Below are positions 40,617 through 51,106 of a stretch of 64,000 nucleotides of DNA, one piece after another (positions within the stretch are counted from its first letter, which is position 1; each line of letters opens with the position of its first letter). The DNA is from Emticicia agri (GTDB taxonomy: Bacteria > Bacteroidota > Bacteroidia > Cytophagales > Spirosomataceae). Location of the stretch: assembly GCF_004168285.1 (NCBI RefSeq), contig NZ_SEWF01000001.1, forward strand, positions 1 to 64,000. The letters are read 5' to 3'. Under the pieces are notes generated by a model. The model saw nothing but the letters and a program-made list of their open reading frames with translations. It was not told the origin of the DNA and did not search any database. The position numbers were made by a program, and so were the translations under genes.

Positions 40617-43055
40617 TTACTCCGTCTTCAACGATTTCACCGGATTCATCAAAGCCGATTTAATCGCCTGATAGCTTACTGTCAGGATAGCAATCAGAAT
40701 AGCAATAACACCTGCCAGCGCAAATACCCACCATTCAATATCAATGCGATAAGTAAAATCTGTGAGCCATTTATTCATCAGCCAATACGCCACCGGACTG
40801 GCTATAATTAAGGCTATGGCTACCAATTTAATAAAGTCTTTGGTTAAAAGCGTAGTAATACTCAGCACCGATGCCCCTAATACCTTACGGATACCCACTT
40901 CTTTGGTACGTTGCTCTGAAATATAGGTTACCAGACCAAACAAGCCCAGACAGGCAATCAATACAGTAAGAATAGCAAACGTAATAGCTATTTTACCCAC
41001 TCTTTGTTCGGCACGATACATCTGGTCAAAACTTTCATCTAAAAAATTATAGCTGAAAGGCATCTCAGGTGCCATTGCTCTGTATTTCTTCTCTATTTCA
41101 TTTACCAGACCTTTCAAATCATCAGTACGTACTTTAAACGCCATCGTCCAGTCGCTTCTGCCTAAGCGCATACTTAAGGGTCCTATGGTTTCGTGCATAG
41201 AAGAAAAATGGAAGTTTTCAACCACCCCAACTATCTCATAGTATTTAGTCTGACCTGAATTAGGAGGCCCGTCTGAAGTATATAATTTTTTCCCTATCGG
41301 GTTTTCATAACCTAAAATCTTCGCCGCCGCTTCATTGATGAGAATACCACTTGAATCGGAGCCAAAACTTCTGGAAAAATTTCTACCTTTAACAACCTTC
41401 ATACCCAACGTAGGAATATAGTCATAATCTACCCTCCAGACCTGCATATTAAAGCCATTTTTCATATCCATTACCGCCTCTTTAGAAAAACTGTTATCGT
41501 TGCGGGAAGAATTAGACACAGGCAAATAGCCTGCATTTGTGCCATTTTGTACACCTGTCAGTTTCATTACTTCGTTTCTGAATGATTCTGATTTCTGCCC
41601 TAAGGCATCTGTGCCATTAACCACTAAAATCTGGTCTTTATTAAAACCCACATTTTTGGTCTGGATATAGTCTAACTGACGATAAACAATGATGGTGCTT
41701 ATAACGAGGAAGATGGAAGTAAAAAACTGAAAAGTTACCAGGGCATTACGGAAATTACTTTTCTGGAATCCGGCATTTACTTTACCTTTCAATACAACAA
41801 TTGGTCTGAATGATGAAAGGAAAAATGCCGGATAATATCCTGCCAGAATACCTACCGCAACAGGTAGTAGTACTAAGAAAGGCAAGGTTTTTAAAGCGAA
41901 TAAAGAACCAAAATTGAATGATTTGGCTGCCAGGTCATTAAAATAAGGCAAGATAGCCCAGGTTAACAATAAAGCTACTAAAAAGGCCAGATAGCTCATT
42001 AAGGTTGATTCGGCCATAAACTGACTTATCAAAGTACCCTTTCCGGTACCTAAAACCTTGCGGATACCTACTTCTTTAGCCCGATTAGCCGAACGAGCCG
42101 TACTCAGATTCATGAAGTTGATACACGCTAACAGTAATACAAACAAGGCTACTGCCGAGAAGATATACACGTACTGGATATTTCCGTTCACGTCTAATTC
42201 AGGAAATCTATCCGATTTCAGATGAATATCTGTCAGCGGTATCAGGCTATATTCCAGTTTATTACCCGATTTTCTGAATTCTTCTATGCTTTTTACCTGC
42301 ATAAATTCACTGGCCTGCGGAACTACGTATTTAACAATTACCTGCTCCAGTTTTTTCTCAAAAGCCTTGGCATCAGTCCCCTTTCTCAGCACTATATAGG
42401 TATGAAAATTATGGCTCAGGAAATTCCCGAATCCATAATCCACATTGTCCATCGAAAATAGCATATCAAAATGGAAATGTGAATTCTTCGGAATATCTTT
42501 TATTACTGCCGTAATGTTATACTGTGTTTTTTCCTGAATCCCTACTTCAATACTCTTGCCCAGTACATCTGTTGTGCCAAAATACTTTTTTGCAGTGCTC
42601 TCGCTAATCACAACCGTATTAGGTTGGTCTAAAGCTGTTTTGGGATTACCTGCTATTACAGGTAGAGTAAACACATCAAAAAGAGTAGAGTCGGCATACA
42701 CGACATTATTTTCTGAAATATATTCGTTGCCTTTTTTAACAAATTTAGAACCCTCACTGGCATAGAATCTTACAAATTGTTCTACTTCGGGATAATCTTT
42801 TTTTAAAACTGCTCCTGCCGGGTCGGCACTCACAGCCAGTCGTAAATCAGTACCTCCAAATCGGATATCGGCTTGCAGGCGATAAATCCGGTCAGCTTTT
42901 TCGTGGAATCTGTCATAGCTGAGTTCGTCAATCACATATAGTCCTATCAGTATAAAACTGCTAAAGCCAATGGCTAACCCTGAAATGTTAATGAGCGAAA
43001 ATGTTTTGTTTTTCAACAAATTCCGCCAGGCGATTTTTAAGTAATTGCGTATCAT
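40617..43055 (-). CDS. ABC transporter permease P9
   Basis: An 812-aa permease starting MIRNYLKIAWRNLLKNKTFS. Box after helix 1: VIDELSYDRFHEKADRIYRL. Coupling helices NRAKEVGIRKVLGTGKGTL and QRTKEVGIRKVLGASVLSI are both intact, so both halves could bind an ATPase. The periplasmic domain includes NTVVISESTAKKYFGTTDVLG and HFHFDMLFSMDNVDYGFGNF. By eye it groups with P6 and P12 (shared YISEN/ILEENNVxxADSxFF and PLTDIHLxS features). It ends MNPVKSLKTE. The gap to P8 is a clean, uninserted type-A repeat. Confidence 0.93.
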   Translation of the reverse strand: MIRNYLKIAWRNLLKNKTFSLINISGLAIGFSSFILIGLYVIDELSYDRFHEKADRIYRLQADIRFGGTDLRLAVSADPAGAVLKKDYPEVEQFVRFYASEGSKFVKKGNEYISENNVVYADSTLFDVFTLPVIAGNPKTALDQPNTVVISESTAKKYFGTTDVLGKSIEVGIQEKTQYNITAVIKDIPKNSHFHFDMLFSMDNVDYGFGNFLSHNFHTYIVLRKGTDAKAFEKKLEQVIVKYVVPQASEFMQVKSIEEFRKSGNKLEYSLIPLTDIHLKSDRFPELDVNGNIQYVYIFSAVALFVLLLACINFMNLSTARSANRAKEVGIRKVLGTGKGTLISQFMAESTLMSYLAFLVALLLTWAILPYFNDLAAKSFNFGSLFALKTLPFLVLLPVAVGILAGYYPAFFLSSFRPIVVLKGKVNAGFQKSNFRNALVTFQFFTSIFLVISTIIVYRQLDYIQTKNVGFNKDQILVVNGTDALGQKSESFRNEVMKLTGVQNGTNAGYLPVSNSSRNDNSFSKEAVMDMKNGFNMQVWRVDYDYIPTLGMKVVKGRNFSRSFGSDSSGILINEAAAKILGYENPIGKKLYTSDGPPNSGQTKYYEIVGVVENFHFSSMHETIGPLSMRLGRSDWTMAFKVRTDDLKGLVNEIEKKYRAMAPEMPFSYNFLDESFDQMYRAEQRVGKIAITFAILTVLIACLGLFGLVTYISEQRTKEVGIRKVLGASVLSITTLLTKDFIKLVAIALIIASPVAYWLMNKWLTDFTYRIDIEWWVFALAGVIAILIAILTVSYQAIKSALMNPVKSLKTE

Positions 43056-43057
43056 AA

Positions 43058-43163
43058 TACCCCTAGCCCCTAAAGGGGGACTTTTTAAAGTTAGAAAATA
43101 TGTTTCCTTTTCTCCCTATTGTAAACTCGTGCGTAAGCAACTCCCCTTTAGGGGTCGGGGGTA
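43058..43163. repeat. Type-A intergenic repeat, copy d (P8/P9 gap; reference copy)
   Basis: The simplest copy. Left arm TACCCCTAGCCCC-TAAA-GGGGGAC, spacer beginning TTTTTAAAGTTAGAAAATAT, right arm CTCGTGCGTAAGCAACTCCC running into CTTTAGGGGTCGGGGGTAC. The two arms are inverted copies of one another, each itself a small hairpin (CCCCTAAAGGGG). Confidence 0.82.
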
Positions 43164-43166
43164 CTT

Positions 43167-45614
43167 TTACTCGGTCTTCAAAGATTTTACCGGATTCATC
43201 AAGGCTGCTTTGATTGACTGGAAGCTGATGGTAATGAGGGCAATAATCAGTGCCGAAATACCTGCTATCAGGAATACCCACCATTGTATATTGATACGGC
43301 TGGCAAAGTCCTGTAGCCATTGGTTCATGACTGCCCATGCAAGCGGGAAAGCAATTAGTGAGGCGATGATGACTAATTTCAGAAAATCTTTAGAGAGTAA
43401 TACCACAATGCTTGAAACACTTGCACCTAATACTTTACGTACCCCAATCTCTTTGGTACGTTGCAAGACATTATAAGAAGATAGGCCTAATAAGCCCAAA
43501 CAGGCCACAAAAATGGCTAACATGGCAAAAAAGCCGAATACTTTTCCGAATAGAATATCTGATTTATATTGTCGGTCGAAATGCTTGTCAAGGAAGAAAT
43601 AATTAAATGGGTCGTTTGGGAAATAACGATTCCATAGTCCCTGCACTTCTGCTAAAGTACCGCTTACATCATCTGTTCTGAGTTTGATTGAATGAAAGCC
43701 GCCATTCTGCAGATTTATTCTCGCAACCATCGGATTAACTGCTCTTTTCAAACTTTCCTGATGAAAATCTGCCATTACACCAATCACCGTTACGGTGTCA
43801 CCCCCTACTACTACTTTTTCACTGATAGCCTTCTGTGCATTTTCTATCCCTAATGCTTTTACAGCAGACTCATTTAATAGTATGTTTTTCCGATGCTGGT
43901 CTTCACCGAATTTTTCAGAGAAAGCCCTGCCTGCTACCATTTTCATATCGTAGGCCGGAACAAAGTCATAGTCCATCGACATGATATACATGGTTGTATT
44001 AAATTCTTTCGGTTTACGCATCCATCTTGCCCCATTAGTCCAGTAAACTTCATCACCCGGAACCGTAGAAGACAAGGTAATATTTTCAGCACCTTTTAGT
44101 TTAAGCACATCATTCTTGAAAGGCTTGAATGAAGCCTGAAATAAAGAATCCCGTACAGAACTGGCTCCTTCAAGTACAAGTGTCTGAGCAATATCAAGTC
44201 CCAGTTTCTGATTACGCATGTACTTTATCTGCTGATATACCACAATGGTGCCGATAATTAAGGCTATAGAAGCCGAAAACTGAGAAACAATGAGTATCCG
44301 ACGCATAGAAACACCCCCTGTGAGTTTTGGCATGATGCCTTTTAGAACAATAATCGGTTTTATGCCTGACATCACAAATGCCGGATACATACCCGAAAGG
44401 AAAGTACCTGCTACAAATACCAATAACATCATGAGCCAGAAACCTACATTATTACTAAAGCTGAAACTGATTTGCTGCCCCAGAAAATTACTGAAATAAG
44501 GCATGGCAAAATAAGAAACCGTAAAAGCAAGTACCAATGCAGAAAGATTAAGAATCAGACTTTCCATCATGAATTGCCCTACTAACTGCTCTCTTAATGC
44601 GCCCATTACCTTACGCACACCAACTTCTTTGGCACGCTCTAACGAACGGGCAGTTGCCAGATTAATGTAGTTAGTCCAGGCAATAGCCAGTATAAAGAAG
44701 GCAATCAGAAATAACCATGATACAGCCTGCCCATTCCCATTCACCTCAGCCTCCTGATTAAAGTTAGCATACAGGTGAATATCTGTCATAGGCATCAGAT
44801 AGGCCTCTGTCCGGCGATTGCTCTTGGGGTCTCTTTTGGAGTTAATGTATCTATCGCACAAATCCTGCATTTTTGCTTGTACCTGTGCTATGGTAGCGTC
44901 GGGGCGTAGTTTAAAATAGGTATAGAAATCGTACCAGCCCCAGGCAGTTTCCGTAGAATTTTCAGTATCTCCTGTCTCTTTAAGAAACTTTCCCAATGTA
45001 CTGTAAGATACCAGATACTCGATTATCAGGTGAGAATTGGCAGGATAGTCTTTAAACACACCCGTAACCTCAAAAGCACGTGGGTTACCCATGCCACTCA
45101 CTTTTAATACTTTACCAATGGGGTTTTCATCTGCAAAATATTTTTTAGCGTAGCTTTCTGACAGAATAATCTTTTCAGGGGCATTAAGAGCTGTAGCCGG
45201 ATTACCCTTTAGCATGGGTATGGTAAATATTTTCAACATAGAAGGGTCGGCAAAGTACCCTTTCTGCTCATTGAATTTGACATTCCGTGCTTCATTGGTC
45301 AACAATAAATTGGCATCAATCAGGCGACCTGCTTCTTCAATCTCCGGAAACTCTTTTTTCATCGTCGGGGCAAATGCCGGAAAAACCGTAGCCGATTTCC
45401 AGAGCAGTTTCCCCTCGCTGTAATTGTCTATACGTAAGCGGGCAATGCGGTCGGCATCGTCATGAAACTGGTCGAAACCACGTTCATAATTTACATATTG
45501 CAGAATCAGCAAACAGCAAGTCATCCCAATAGCCAAGCCGAAGATATTCAGCAAAGTAAATCCTTTTCTTTTAAAAAGGTTTCTTAAAGCGATTTTTAGA
45601 TAGTTACGTAGCAT
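43167..45614 (-). CDS. ABC transporter permease P8
   Basis: An 815-aa permease, the longest of the set. The box after helix 1 is changed to LQYVNYERGFDQFHDDADRI (no D-E-L-S). First coupling helix ERAKEVGVRKVMGALREQL, second QRTKEIGVRKVLGASVSSI. The second periplasmic domain has an expanded loop (VLEGASSVRDSLFQASFKPF). TM2 reads VSWLFLIAFFILAIAWTNYI, where most paralogues have IAC-I-N; this Trp is shared with P3 (LIAWFNYI). It ends MNPVKSLKTE. It follows P7 after a compound type-A repeat. Confidence 0.93.
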   Translation of the reverse strand: MLRNYLKIALRNLFKRKGFTLLNIFGLAIGMTCCLLILQYVNYERGFDQFHDDADRIARLRIDNYSEGKLLWKSATVFPAFAPTMKKEFPEIEEAGRLIDANLLLTNEARNVKFNEQKGYFADPSMLKIFTIPMLKGNPATALNAPEKIILSESYAKKYFADENPIGKVLKVSGMGNPRAFEVTGVFKDYPANSHLIIEYLVSYSTLGKFLKETGDTENSTETAWGWYDFYTYFKLRPDATIAQVQAKMQDLCDRYINSKRDPKSNRRTEAYLMPMTDIHLYANFNQEAEVNGNGQAVSWLFLIAFFILAIAWTNYINLATARSLERAKEVGVRKVMGALREQLVGQFMMESLILNLSALVLAFTVSYFAMPYFSNFLGQQISFSFSNNVGFWLMMLLVFVAGTFLSGMYPAFVMSGIKPIIVLKGIMPKLTGGVSMRRILIVSQFSASIALIIGTIVVYQQIKYMRNQKLGLDIAQTLVLEGASSVRDSLFQASFKPFKNDVLKLKGAENITLSSTVPGDEVYWTNGARWMRKPKEFNTTMYIMSMDYDFVPAYDMKMVAGRAFSEKFGEDQHRKNILLNESAVKALGIENAQKAISEKVVVGGDTVTVIGVMADFHQESLKRAVNPMVARINLQNGGFHSIKLRTDDVSGTLAEVQGLWNRYFPNDPFNYFFLDKHFDRQYKSDILFGKVFGFFAMLAIFVACLGLLGLSSYNVLQRTKEIGVRKVLGASVSSIVVLLSKDFLKLVIIASLIAFPLAWAVMNQWLQDFASRINIQWWVFLIAGISALIIALITISFQSIKAALMNPVKSLKTE

Positions 45615-45616
45615 AA

Positions 45617-45827
45617 TACCCCTAACCCCTAAAGGGGGACTTTTAAAAGATTTGAAAAATTATACCCAAGCCCTTAACAGAGAACTTTCTAAAATTAGAT
45701 ACTATTTATTTGCAGTCCCTAACCTCTAAAGGGGGGCGTTTAAAAGATGATTTTTTTTACTGCGTATAAAGCAATTACTCATGCGTAAGCAACTCCCCTT
45801 TAGGGACGGTCCGCCGCGCGGTCGGGG
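45617..45827. repeat. Type-A intergenic repeat, copy e, compound (P7/P8 gap)
   Basis: Left arm TACCCCTAACCCCTAAAGGG, then a diverged spacer, then a second left-type arm CCCTAACCTCTAAAGGGGGG at about 45717-45737, then right arm CTCATGCGTAAGCAACTCCC with the islet ACGGTCCGCCGCGCGGTC. It looks like one repeat nested beside or inside another. Confidence 0.7.
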
Positions 45828-45828
45828 G

Positions 45829-48219
45829 TTATTCCGTTTTTAATGATTTTACAGGATTTGCTAACGCTGCCTTAATTGCCTGATAGCTTACTGTAAGCAA
45901 AGTAACAATTAATGCCACTACAAGCACTAATAAGAATACACCAACACCAATTTCGATTTTATAGGTATAGTCCTTCAACCATTCTTTCATTCCATACCAG
46001 GCTATAGGTGAGGCAATGGCACAAGAGATTACTATCAGCTTCACAAAGTCTTTTGAAAGTAAGCCCCATAGATTGGCTACACTGGCGCCTAATACTTTTC
46101 TTACACCAATTTCTTTTTTGCGTTGTTCAGCCATAAATGAAGCCAAGCCAAACAATCCTAAGCAGGAGATAAAGATGGCTAATACTGAAATGATAGCGGC
46201 TAAATTGCCAATCAGTTCTTCGTAATTGAATTTTCTTAAGTATTCGCTATCGGCGAACTTATAGGCAAACGGGAAGCCCGGATTGTATTTATCAAAAACA
46301 GGCTGAATGCGTTTGATGGCGTCGGCGCTTGAAACATTCGGGTTGATTCTTATATTAATAAAATTTACCCAATCTTTCTCAAAAACAATAGTCAAAGGCC
46401 TGATGTCGCGGTAAGGAGACTCCATCATGACATCGGATACCACCCCTACTATCCGGCGGTCTTGACCATTCCATTTCACCATTTCTCCTACCGGATGTTT
46501 CAATCCCATGCGTTTAACGGCCGCCTCATTTAGAATTACTCCTGTAGAATCAGTCGAAAATTCTTTAGAAAAATCCCGACCTTCTTTTAATTTAACCCCT
46601 ATTGTCTTTACATAATCAAAATTGGTAGCGATGGTATTAAAAATAGCTGATTTGTCTTCGGGAGTTGAGCCTTTCCACTCCCAACCGCTATTATTACTAT
46701 AGATGTCGGTTGGAGGAGAATTAGTTTTACAAATAGAAGATACCACGCCAGATGCAGCCAATTCGTTTTGAACTGACTGAAAATTATCACCCAGGTCTTT
46801 AGACCATTCTACTGAAATAAGCCCTTTACTATTAAATCCTATCGGACGGTTCTTGGCATGCTGTATTTGTTGATAGATAATTACGGTACCAATCATCAAT
46901 ACAATTGAGAAGGTAAACTGTATTACTACCAGAATTTTGCGAGGTAATGAGGCATTCTTACCCACATGAACACCGCCCTTGAGGATTTTGACAGGGTTAA
47001 AAGAGGATAGATAAAGCGCAGGATAACTTCCGGCTAATAAGCCTGTAAATAGGGTAAAACCTAAAATAATTGCCCAAAAAACAGGATTGTCAAACTGAAT
47101 GGTCATCAGTTTTTCGGTCAGTTTATTAAAATAAGGCAACGAAAGAGCTACTAATAGAAAGGCTACTACCAAAGCCAGAAACGCAATCAGAATAGATTCG
47201 CTCAAAAACTGGCCGACTAATTGTGTACGGGCCGAACCAACAGCTTTACGAACACCTACTTCTTTGGCACGCTTTTCTGAACGAGCTGTACTCAGATTCA
47301 TGAAATTGATACAGGCAATAACCAAAACGAAAATACCGAAAATACCAAAGAGTCTTACATATTTGATGAATCCACCTGATGGTTTTCCATCAGTAAAATC
47401 TGAATATAAACGCCATTCCGACATTGAGTGAATGAAAACCTCCGGTTTAATGCTTTTTTGCATTAGCTCATTATCTTTAAAATGGTCTAATACCACATTC
47501 TTGATTTTAGCATTCGTTTTTTCAGGAGTCACACCATCTTTCAACTGTACGTAAGTTTGGTGCGAATTGTTACCCCAGTTCGTTTTATGAAATTTAGCAA
47601 TCCAATCATAAATTTTTTCCTGTAAATGCCAGGGTAATAGGTAATCATACTGAAGCGTGGCATTTTTAGGTTGTTTTTCTACTACAGCTGTTACTTTCAG
47701 ATTCATTGTATTATCTACTCTCACCACCTTGCCAACAGGGTCTTGTTTACCAAAAAGTGCTTCGGCCGTTTCCTCAGTCAATACAATAGAATAAGGTTCT
47801 TTCAATGGGTCTTTATCGCCATTTTTAATCTTTAATGAGAACATATCAATGGCATCCTGGCCAATAAAGTGCCCATACTTCAAAAATTTTTGATTACCAA
47901 CTACCAACGAGCGTGTACTACCCCAGTCGCACATAGCTACTGCCTTGAAATCGGGGTATTTAGATTTTAACTCTTCTCCCATCGGATAAGGTAAAGCCTC
48001 TTGCGTACCTCTGCGTCCATCAAAAGTCTGGTGCATTTTAACCTGATAAAGGGTAGCATAATTAGCATGGTGCTTATTGGCCGACAACTCGTCGTTTATC
48101 CAGAGACCAATCATCATGGCAACTGCCATACCTACGGCAAGGCCAAAGACATTAATAAACGAGTAAACTTTGCTCTTGGCAAGGTTTCTCCAGGCGATTT
48201 TCAAGTAATTGCGAATCAT
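45829..48219 (-). CDS. ABC transporter permease P7
   Basis: A 796-aa permease. It shares a distinct first domain with P4 and P5 (FINxxGLxVGMxVAxxIGLWxxDELS, then HxNY and the PMG/PLG block before E/A-L; Y-SIVLTEETAEALFGKQDPVG) and a second coupling helix FMAEQRKKEIGVRKVLGASV. The first coupling helix, EKRAKEVGVRKAVGSARTQL, has the K-A-(V/I)-G-S form of this subgroup. TM5: VVIQFTFSIVLMIGTVIIYQQIQHAKNRPIG. It ends NPVKSLKTE with Ala for Met before NPV. Its upstream gap (48220-48539) lacks a type-A repeat and holds the permease relic. Confidence 0.93.
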   Translation of the reverse strand: MIRNYLKIAWRNLAKSKVYSFINVFGLAVGMAVAMMIGLWINDELSANKHHANYATLYQVKMHQTFDGRRGTQEALPYPMGEELKSKYPDFKAVAMCDWGSTRSLVVGNQKFLKYGHFIGQDAIDMFSLKIKNGDKDPLKEPYSIVLTEETAEALFGKQDPVGKVVRVDNTMNLKVTAVVEKQPKNATLQYDYLLPWHLQEKIYDWIAKFHKTNWGNNSHQTYVQLKDGVTPEKTNAKIKNVVLDHFKDNELMQKSIKPEVFIHSMSEWRLYSDFTDGKPSGGFIKYVRLFGIFGIFVLVIACINFMNLSTARSEKRAKEVGVRKAVGSARTQLVGQFLSESILIAFLALVVAFLLVALSLPYFNKLTEKLMTIQFDNPVFWAIILGFTLFTGLLAGSYPALYLSSFNPVKILKGGVHVGKNASLPRKILVVIQFTFSIVLMIGTVIIYQQIQHAKNRPIGFNSKGLISVEWSKDLGDNFQSVQNELAASGVVSSICKTNSPPTDIYSNNSGWEWKGSTPEDKSAIFNTIATNFDYVKTIGVKLKEGRDFSKEFSTDSTGVILNEAAVKRMGLKHPVGEMVKWNGQDRRIVGVVSDVMMESPYRDIRPLTIVFEKDWVNFINIRINPNVSSADAIKRIQPVFDKYNPGFPFAYKFADSEYLRKFNYEELIGNLAAIISVLAIFISCLGLFGLASFMAEQRKKEIGVRKVLGASVANLWGLLSKDFVKLIVISCAIASPIAWYGMKEWLKDYTYKIEIGVGVFLLVLVVALIVTLLTVSYQAIKAALANPVKSLKTE

Positions 48220-48425
48220 AATTTTTTAGTTAATGAAAAAGAGTGAAAAGGAAAAATCTTAAGCAAATTTTCCATTCAGTCCTTTTTCATCTTTTATGTT
48301 TAAAGTAATATCTTTTACTATAAATAAGATGCGAAAAACAGTCGTCACGTTGCAGAAATCCAGCACATTTTTACACTGACACTCAGTTATTCTATTTCAA
48401 CAAACCGGCTATTCTTTTCTGCAAC

Positions 48426-48482
48426 CTATTCTGTTTTTAAACTCATTACCGTATTTATCAATGCGCTTTTAATTGCCTGCTG
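48426..48482 (-). pseudogene. Relic of a lost permease: last 18 codons and stop
   Basis: On the minus strand the sequence encodes QQAIKSALINTVMSLKTE then TAG, clearly the QAIKAALMNPVKSLKTE tail that ends the array genes, with a few substitutions (P to T, K to M). Nothing upstream matches a permease; the P6 stop (48540) lies only 57 nt away. In the rest of this 320-nt gap I see only an imperfect G/A-rich inverted stretch (about 48236-48296) and, next to P6, the type-B CGTTTTCCTTTCTCC sequence. Confidence 0.8.
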
Positions 48483-48539
48483 AAAGAACCCGTTAAAAGA
48501 AATTTTTCCGTTTTCCTTGCTCCGTTTTCCTTTCTCCAA

Positions 48540-50960
48540 TCATTCTGTTTTCAAACTCTTTATCGGATTCATCAAAGCGGCTTTGATGGCCTGAAAACTA
48601 ATTGTGACTAACGCTACTGCAATAGCACTAACACCTGCCAGTACAAATACAGGCCAGTTAATATCTACTTTATAAGCAAAGTCCTGTAGCCATTTATCCA
48701 TTCCCCAATAACCTAATGGAAAGGCAATTAAACAGGCTATCAGAATTAACTTCACGAAATCTATAGAAAGTAAAATCACAATCTGAGATACATTGGCGCC
48801 TAATACTTTGCGGATGCCTATTTCTTTGATGCGTTGTTCGGCCGTGAAGGTGGCCAAACCAAACAATCCTAAGCAGGCGATAAAAATAGTAAGCCCAGTG
48901 AATATGCCTAAAATGACCCCGGTTTTTTGTTCGGCCATATAGGTTTTATTGAAAAATTCATCAAGAAAACCATAATCAAAGGGCTCTTCTACTTTAAATG
49001 CAGCCCATTGGCTTTTCATGTCTTTCAGTAATGTTGGAATATCCTGTGCTTTAACCTTGACAATCAACCCCGAATTGTTTTCAAGAACCATCACCAATGG
49101 AGCAATTTCCTCATGCAATGACCTGAAATGAAAATCCTTTACGACGCCAATCACTTTATAGGCTTTCTTATTCCCCTGATTATCAATAAATCTATTGATG
49201 GTATGCCCTACGGCATCTTTCCCCCAACCATAAATTTTAGCGACTGTCTCATTGATAATTACTCCTGATGAATCTGTAGCAAATTCTTTTGAAAAATTGC
49301 GCCCACTTACCAATTCCATGCCCATTGTCGGAATATATTGGTCATCGACCTGATAGATAATGGTTCTTCTATTCTGATTTACTTTTTCGTCAGGATATGT
49401 CCCTGACATATTGTTATTGGTAGGCCCGACAGGCAGATAGCCTGAAACAGTAACATTGAGTACTCTGGGGTCTTTCATAAGCTGGTCTCTGAAAATTAGT
49501 TCGTTTTGACCTAATGCCCATGAGTTTCTCAAAACTAATAACTGGTCTTTATTGTAGCCAAGTTTCTTGCTTTGAATATAGGCTAATTGCTGATAAACGA
49601 TAGTAGTGCCAATAATAAGGGCAATGGAAATCATAAACTGAAAAACCACCAAGCCACTTCTTAAACCTATGGTTTTGCCTGCTGCCATAAACTTGCTTTT
49701 CAGAACCGAAGCAGGCTTGAATGAAGAGAGGAAGAACGCAGGATAACTACCTGCCAACAGGCTTACTAATAAGCCAAATAAAACAAGGCCAGTGATTACA
49801 AGCGGATAATTATTGAATTGCAGAATTAATTCTTTACCCGATAAATCATTAAATAACGGTAAAGCTATTTTAACTATTACCAAGGCCAATAACAGTGCAA
49901 AGAATGTCAGCATAACCGACTCTAACAGAAACTGTCCTATTAATTCATATTTAACAGAGCCTAATACTTTTCTGATACCCACTTCTTTGGCACGTTTAGA
50001 AGCTCCGGCCGTAGAAAGATTCATGAAGTTGATACAGGCAATCAGTATCATAAAGATGGCAATTGCACCAAATATATAGACATAGCGCACATCTCCGCCC
50101 GGCTCAATACTGACACTAAAATCAGAGTGAAGATGAATATCTGTTAAAGGCTGTAAATGGAATCTGATATCATTACCTTTTTTTCTGAATTCGCTTAAGG
50201 TTACGCCCAAAGCTTTTTGTAATTGAGGAGCCACATATTTTTCGACTACCAGTGGCAGTTTGGATTCAAGTTTTTGATAGTCTTGTCCTTTGCGTAACAG
50301 CAGATAAGAGAAATAATTAGACTCCATCCAACTGGTACCTTTGGCATCTTCCAGGCTGGTCATTGAACCAAACAAATCAAAATGAAAATGTGAATTGGCA
50401 GGTACTTTCTCAATGACACCTGTTACTTTATATACCTGTTTCCAGTCCTTAAAGGTCAACACTTTGCCAATAGGGTCTTCATTACCAAAGTATTTGTTGG
50501 CCATTGCCTGAGTAATTACTACTGTATTCGGTTCAAGCAAAGCAGTTTTCGCATCTCCCTTGATAAGCGGGAGCGTGAATATCTGAAAGAAGTTAGCATC
50601 AACGTAAGCCAGATTTCCATCTTTGAATGTTTTTTCGCCGACTACGATTTTATGGTAGCCATAGGTTCTTAGTCGTGTAGCATCTTCTACTTCTTGATAA
50701 TCGTTTTTGAGGGTAGAAGCTGTCGGGGCCATAGTTACAGCTTCTTTCATCTCTTCCCCATTAATCATTCCTTTAAAAACCACACGTACAATCCTGTCTG
50801 CCTTTTCATTGTATCGGTCAAAACTTAATTCATCCTGCACAAAAAGCATGATAATCAGGCAGGTAGCAATGCCAATAGCTAATCCCAATACATTGATAGC
50901 AGAAAAAACCTTGTTTTTTACAAGGTTACGAAATGCGATTTTTAAGTAATTTTTTATCAT
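48540..50960 (-). CDS. ABC transporter permease P6
   Basis: An 806-aa permease (MIKNYLKIAFRNLVKNKVFS). Box: VQDELSFDRYNEKADRIVRV, with Tyr-Asn for the usual Phe-His. The first coupling helix is SKRAKEVGIRKVLGSVKYEL preceded by STAGA instead of STARS; the second is QRIKEIGIRKVLGANVSQI. The Lys before D-F is Ile (LLSIDFVKL) where others have SKDF. TM7-8 GYWGMDKWLQDFAYKVDINW. It ends MNPIKSLKTE. Downstream its gap contains the permease relic, so P6 was once followed by a further permease or a partial duplicate. Confidence 0.93.
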   Translation of the reverse strand: MIKNYLKIAFRNLVKNKVFSAINVLGLAIGIATCLIIMLFVQDELSFDRYNEKADRIVRVVFKGMINGEEMKEAVTMAPTASTLKNDYQEVEDATRLRTYGYHKIVVGEKTFKDGNLAYVDANFFQIFTLPLIKGDAKTALLEPNTVVITQAMANKYFGNEDPIGKVLTFKDWKQVYKVTGVIEKVPANSHFHFDLFGSMTSLEDAKGTSWMESNYFSYLLLRKGQDYQKLESKLPLVVEKYVAPQLQKALGVTLSEFRKKGNDIRFHLQPLTDIHLHSDFSVSIEPGGDVRYVYIFGAIAIFMILIACINFMNLSTAGASKRAKEVGIRKVLGSVKYELIGQFLLESVMLTFFALLLALVIVKIALPLFNDLSGKELILQFNNYPLVITGLVLFGLLVSLLAGSYPAFFLSSFKPASVLKSKFMAAGKTIGLRSGLVVFQFMISIALIIGTTIVYQQLAYIQSKKLGYNKDQLLVLRNSWALGQNELIFRDQLMKDPRVLNVTVSGYLPVGPTNNNMSGTYPDEKVNQNRRTIIYQVDDQYIPTMGMELVSGRNFSKEFATDSSGVIINETVAKIYGWGKDAVGHTINRFIDNQGNKKAYKVIGVVKDFHFRSLHEEIAPLVMVLENNSGLIVKVKAQDIPTLLKDMKSQWAAFKVEEPFDYGFLDEFFNKTYMAEQKTGVILGIFTGLTIFIACLGLFGLATFTAEQRIKEIGIRKVLGANVSQIVILLSIDFVKLILIACLIAFPLGYWGMDKWLQDFAYKVDINWPVFVLAGVSAIAVALVTISFQAIKAALMNPIKSLKTE

Positions 50961-50963
50961 AAT

Positions 50964-51103
50964 GTACCCCTAGCCCCTAAAGGGGGACTTTTTTAAAGTT
51001 AGATAATATACTTCTCGGCTCCAGTTGGTAATTCATAACCTGAGCAATTACTCATGCGAAAGCAATTCCCCTTTAGGGGTCGGGCGGACGCCGCGCGGGG
51101 CTC
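50964..51103. repeat. Type-A intergenic repeat, copy g (P5/P6 gap)
   Basis: Left arm TACCCCTAGCCCCTAAAGGG, spacer GACTTTTTTAAAGTTAGATA, right arm CTCATGCGAAAGCAATTCCC, then GGGCGGACGCCGCGCGGGGC islet. The sequence between the arms is unlike copy d. Confidence 0.78.
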
Positions 51104-51106
51104 CAA

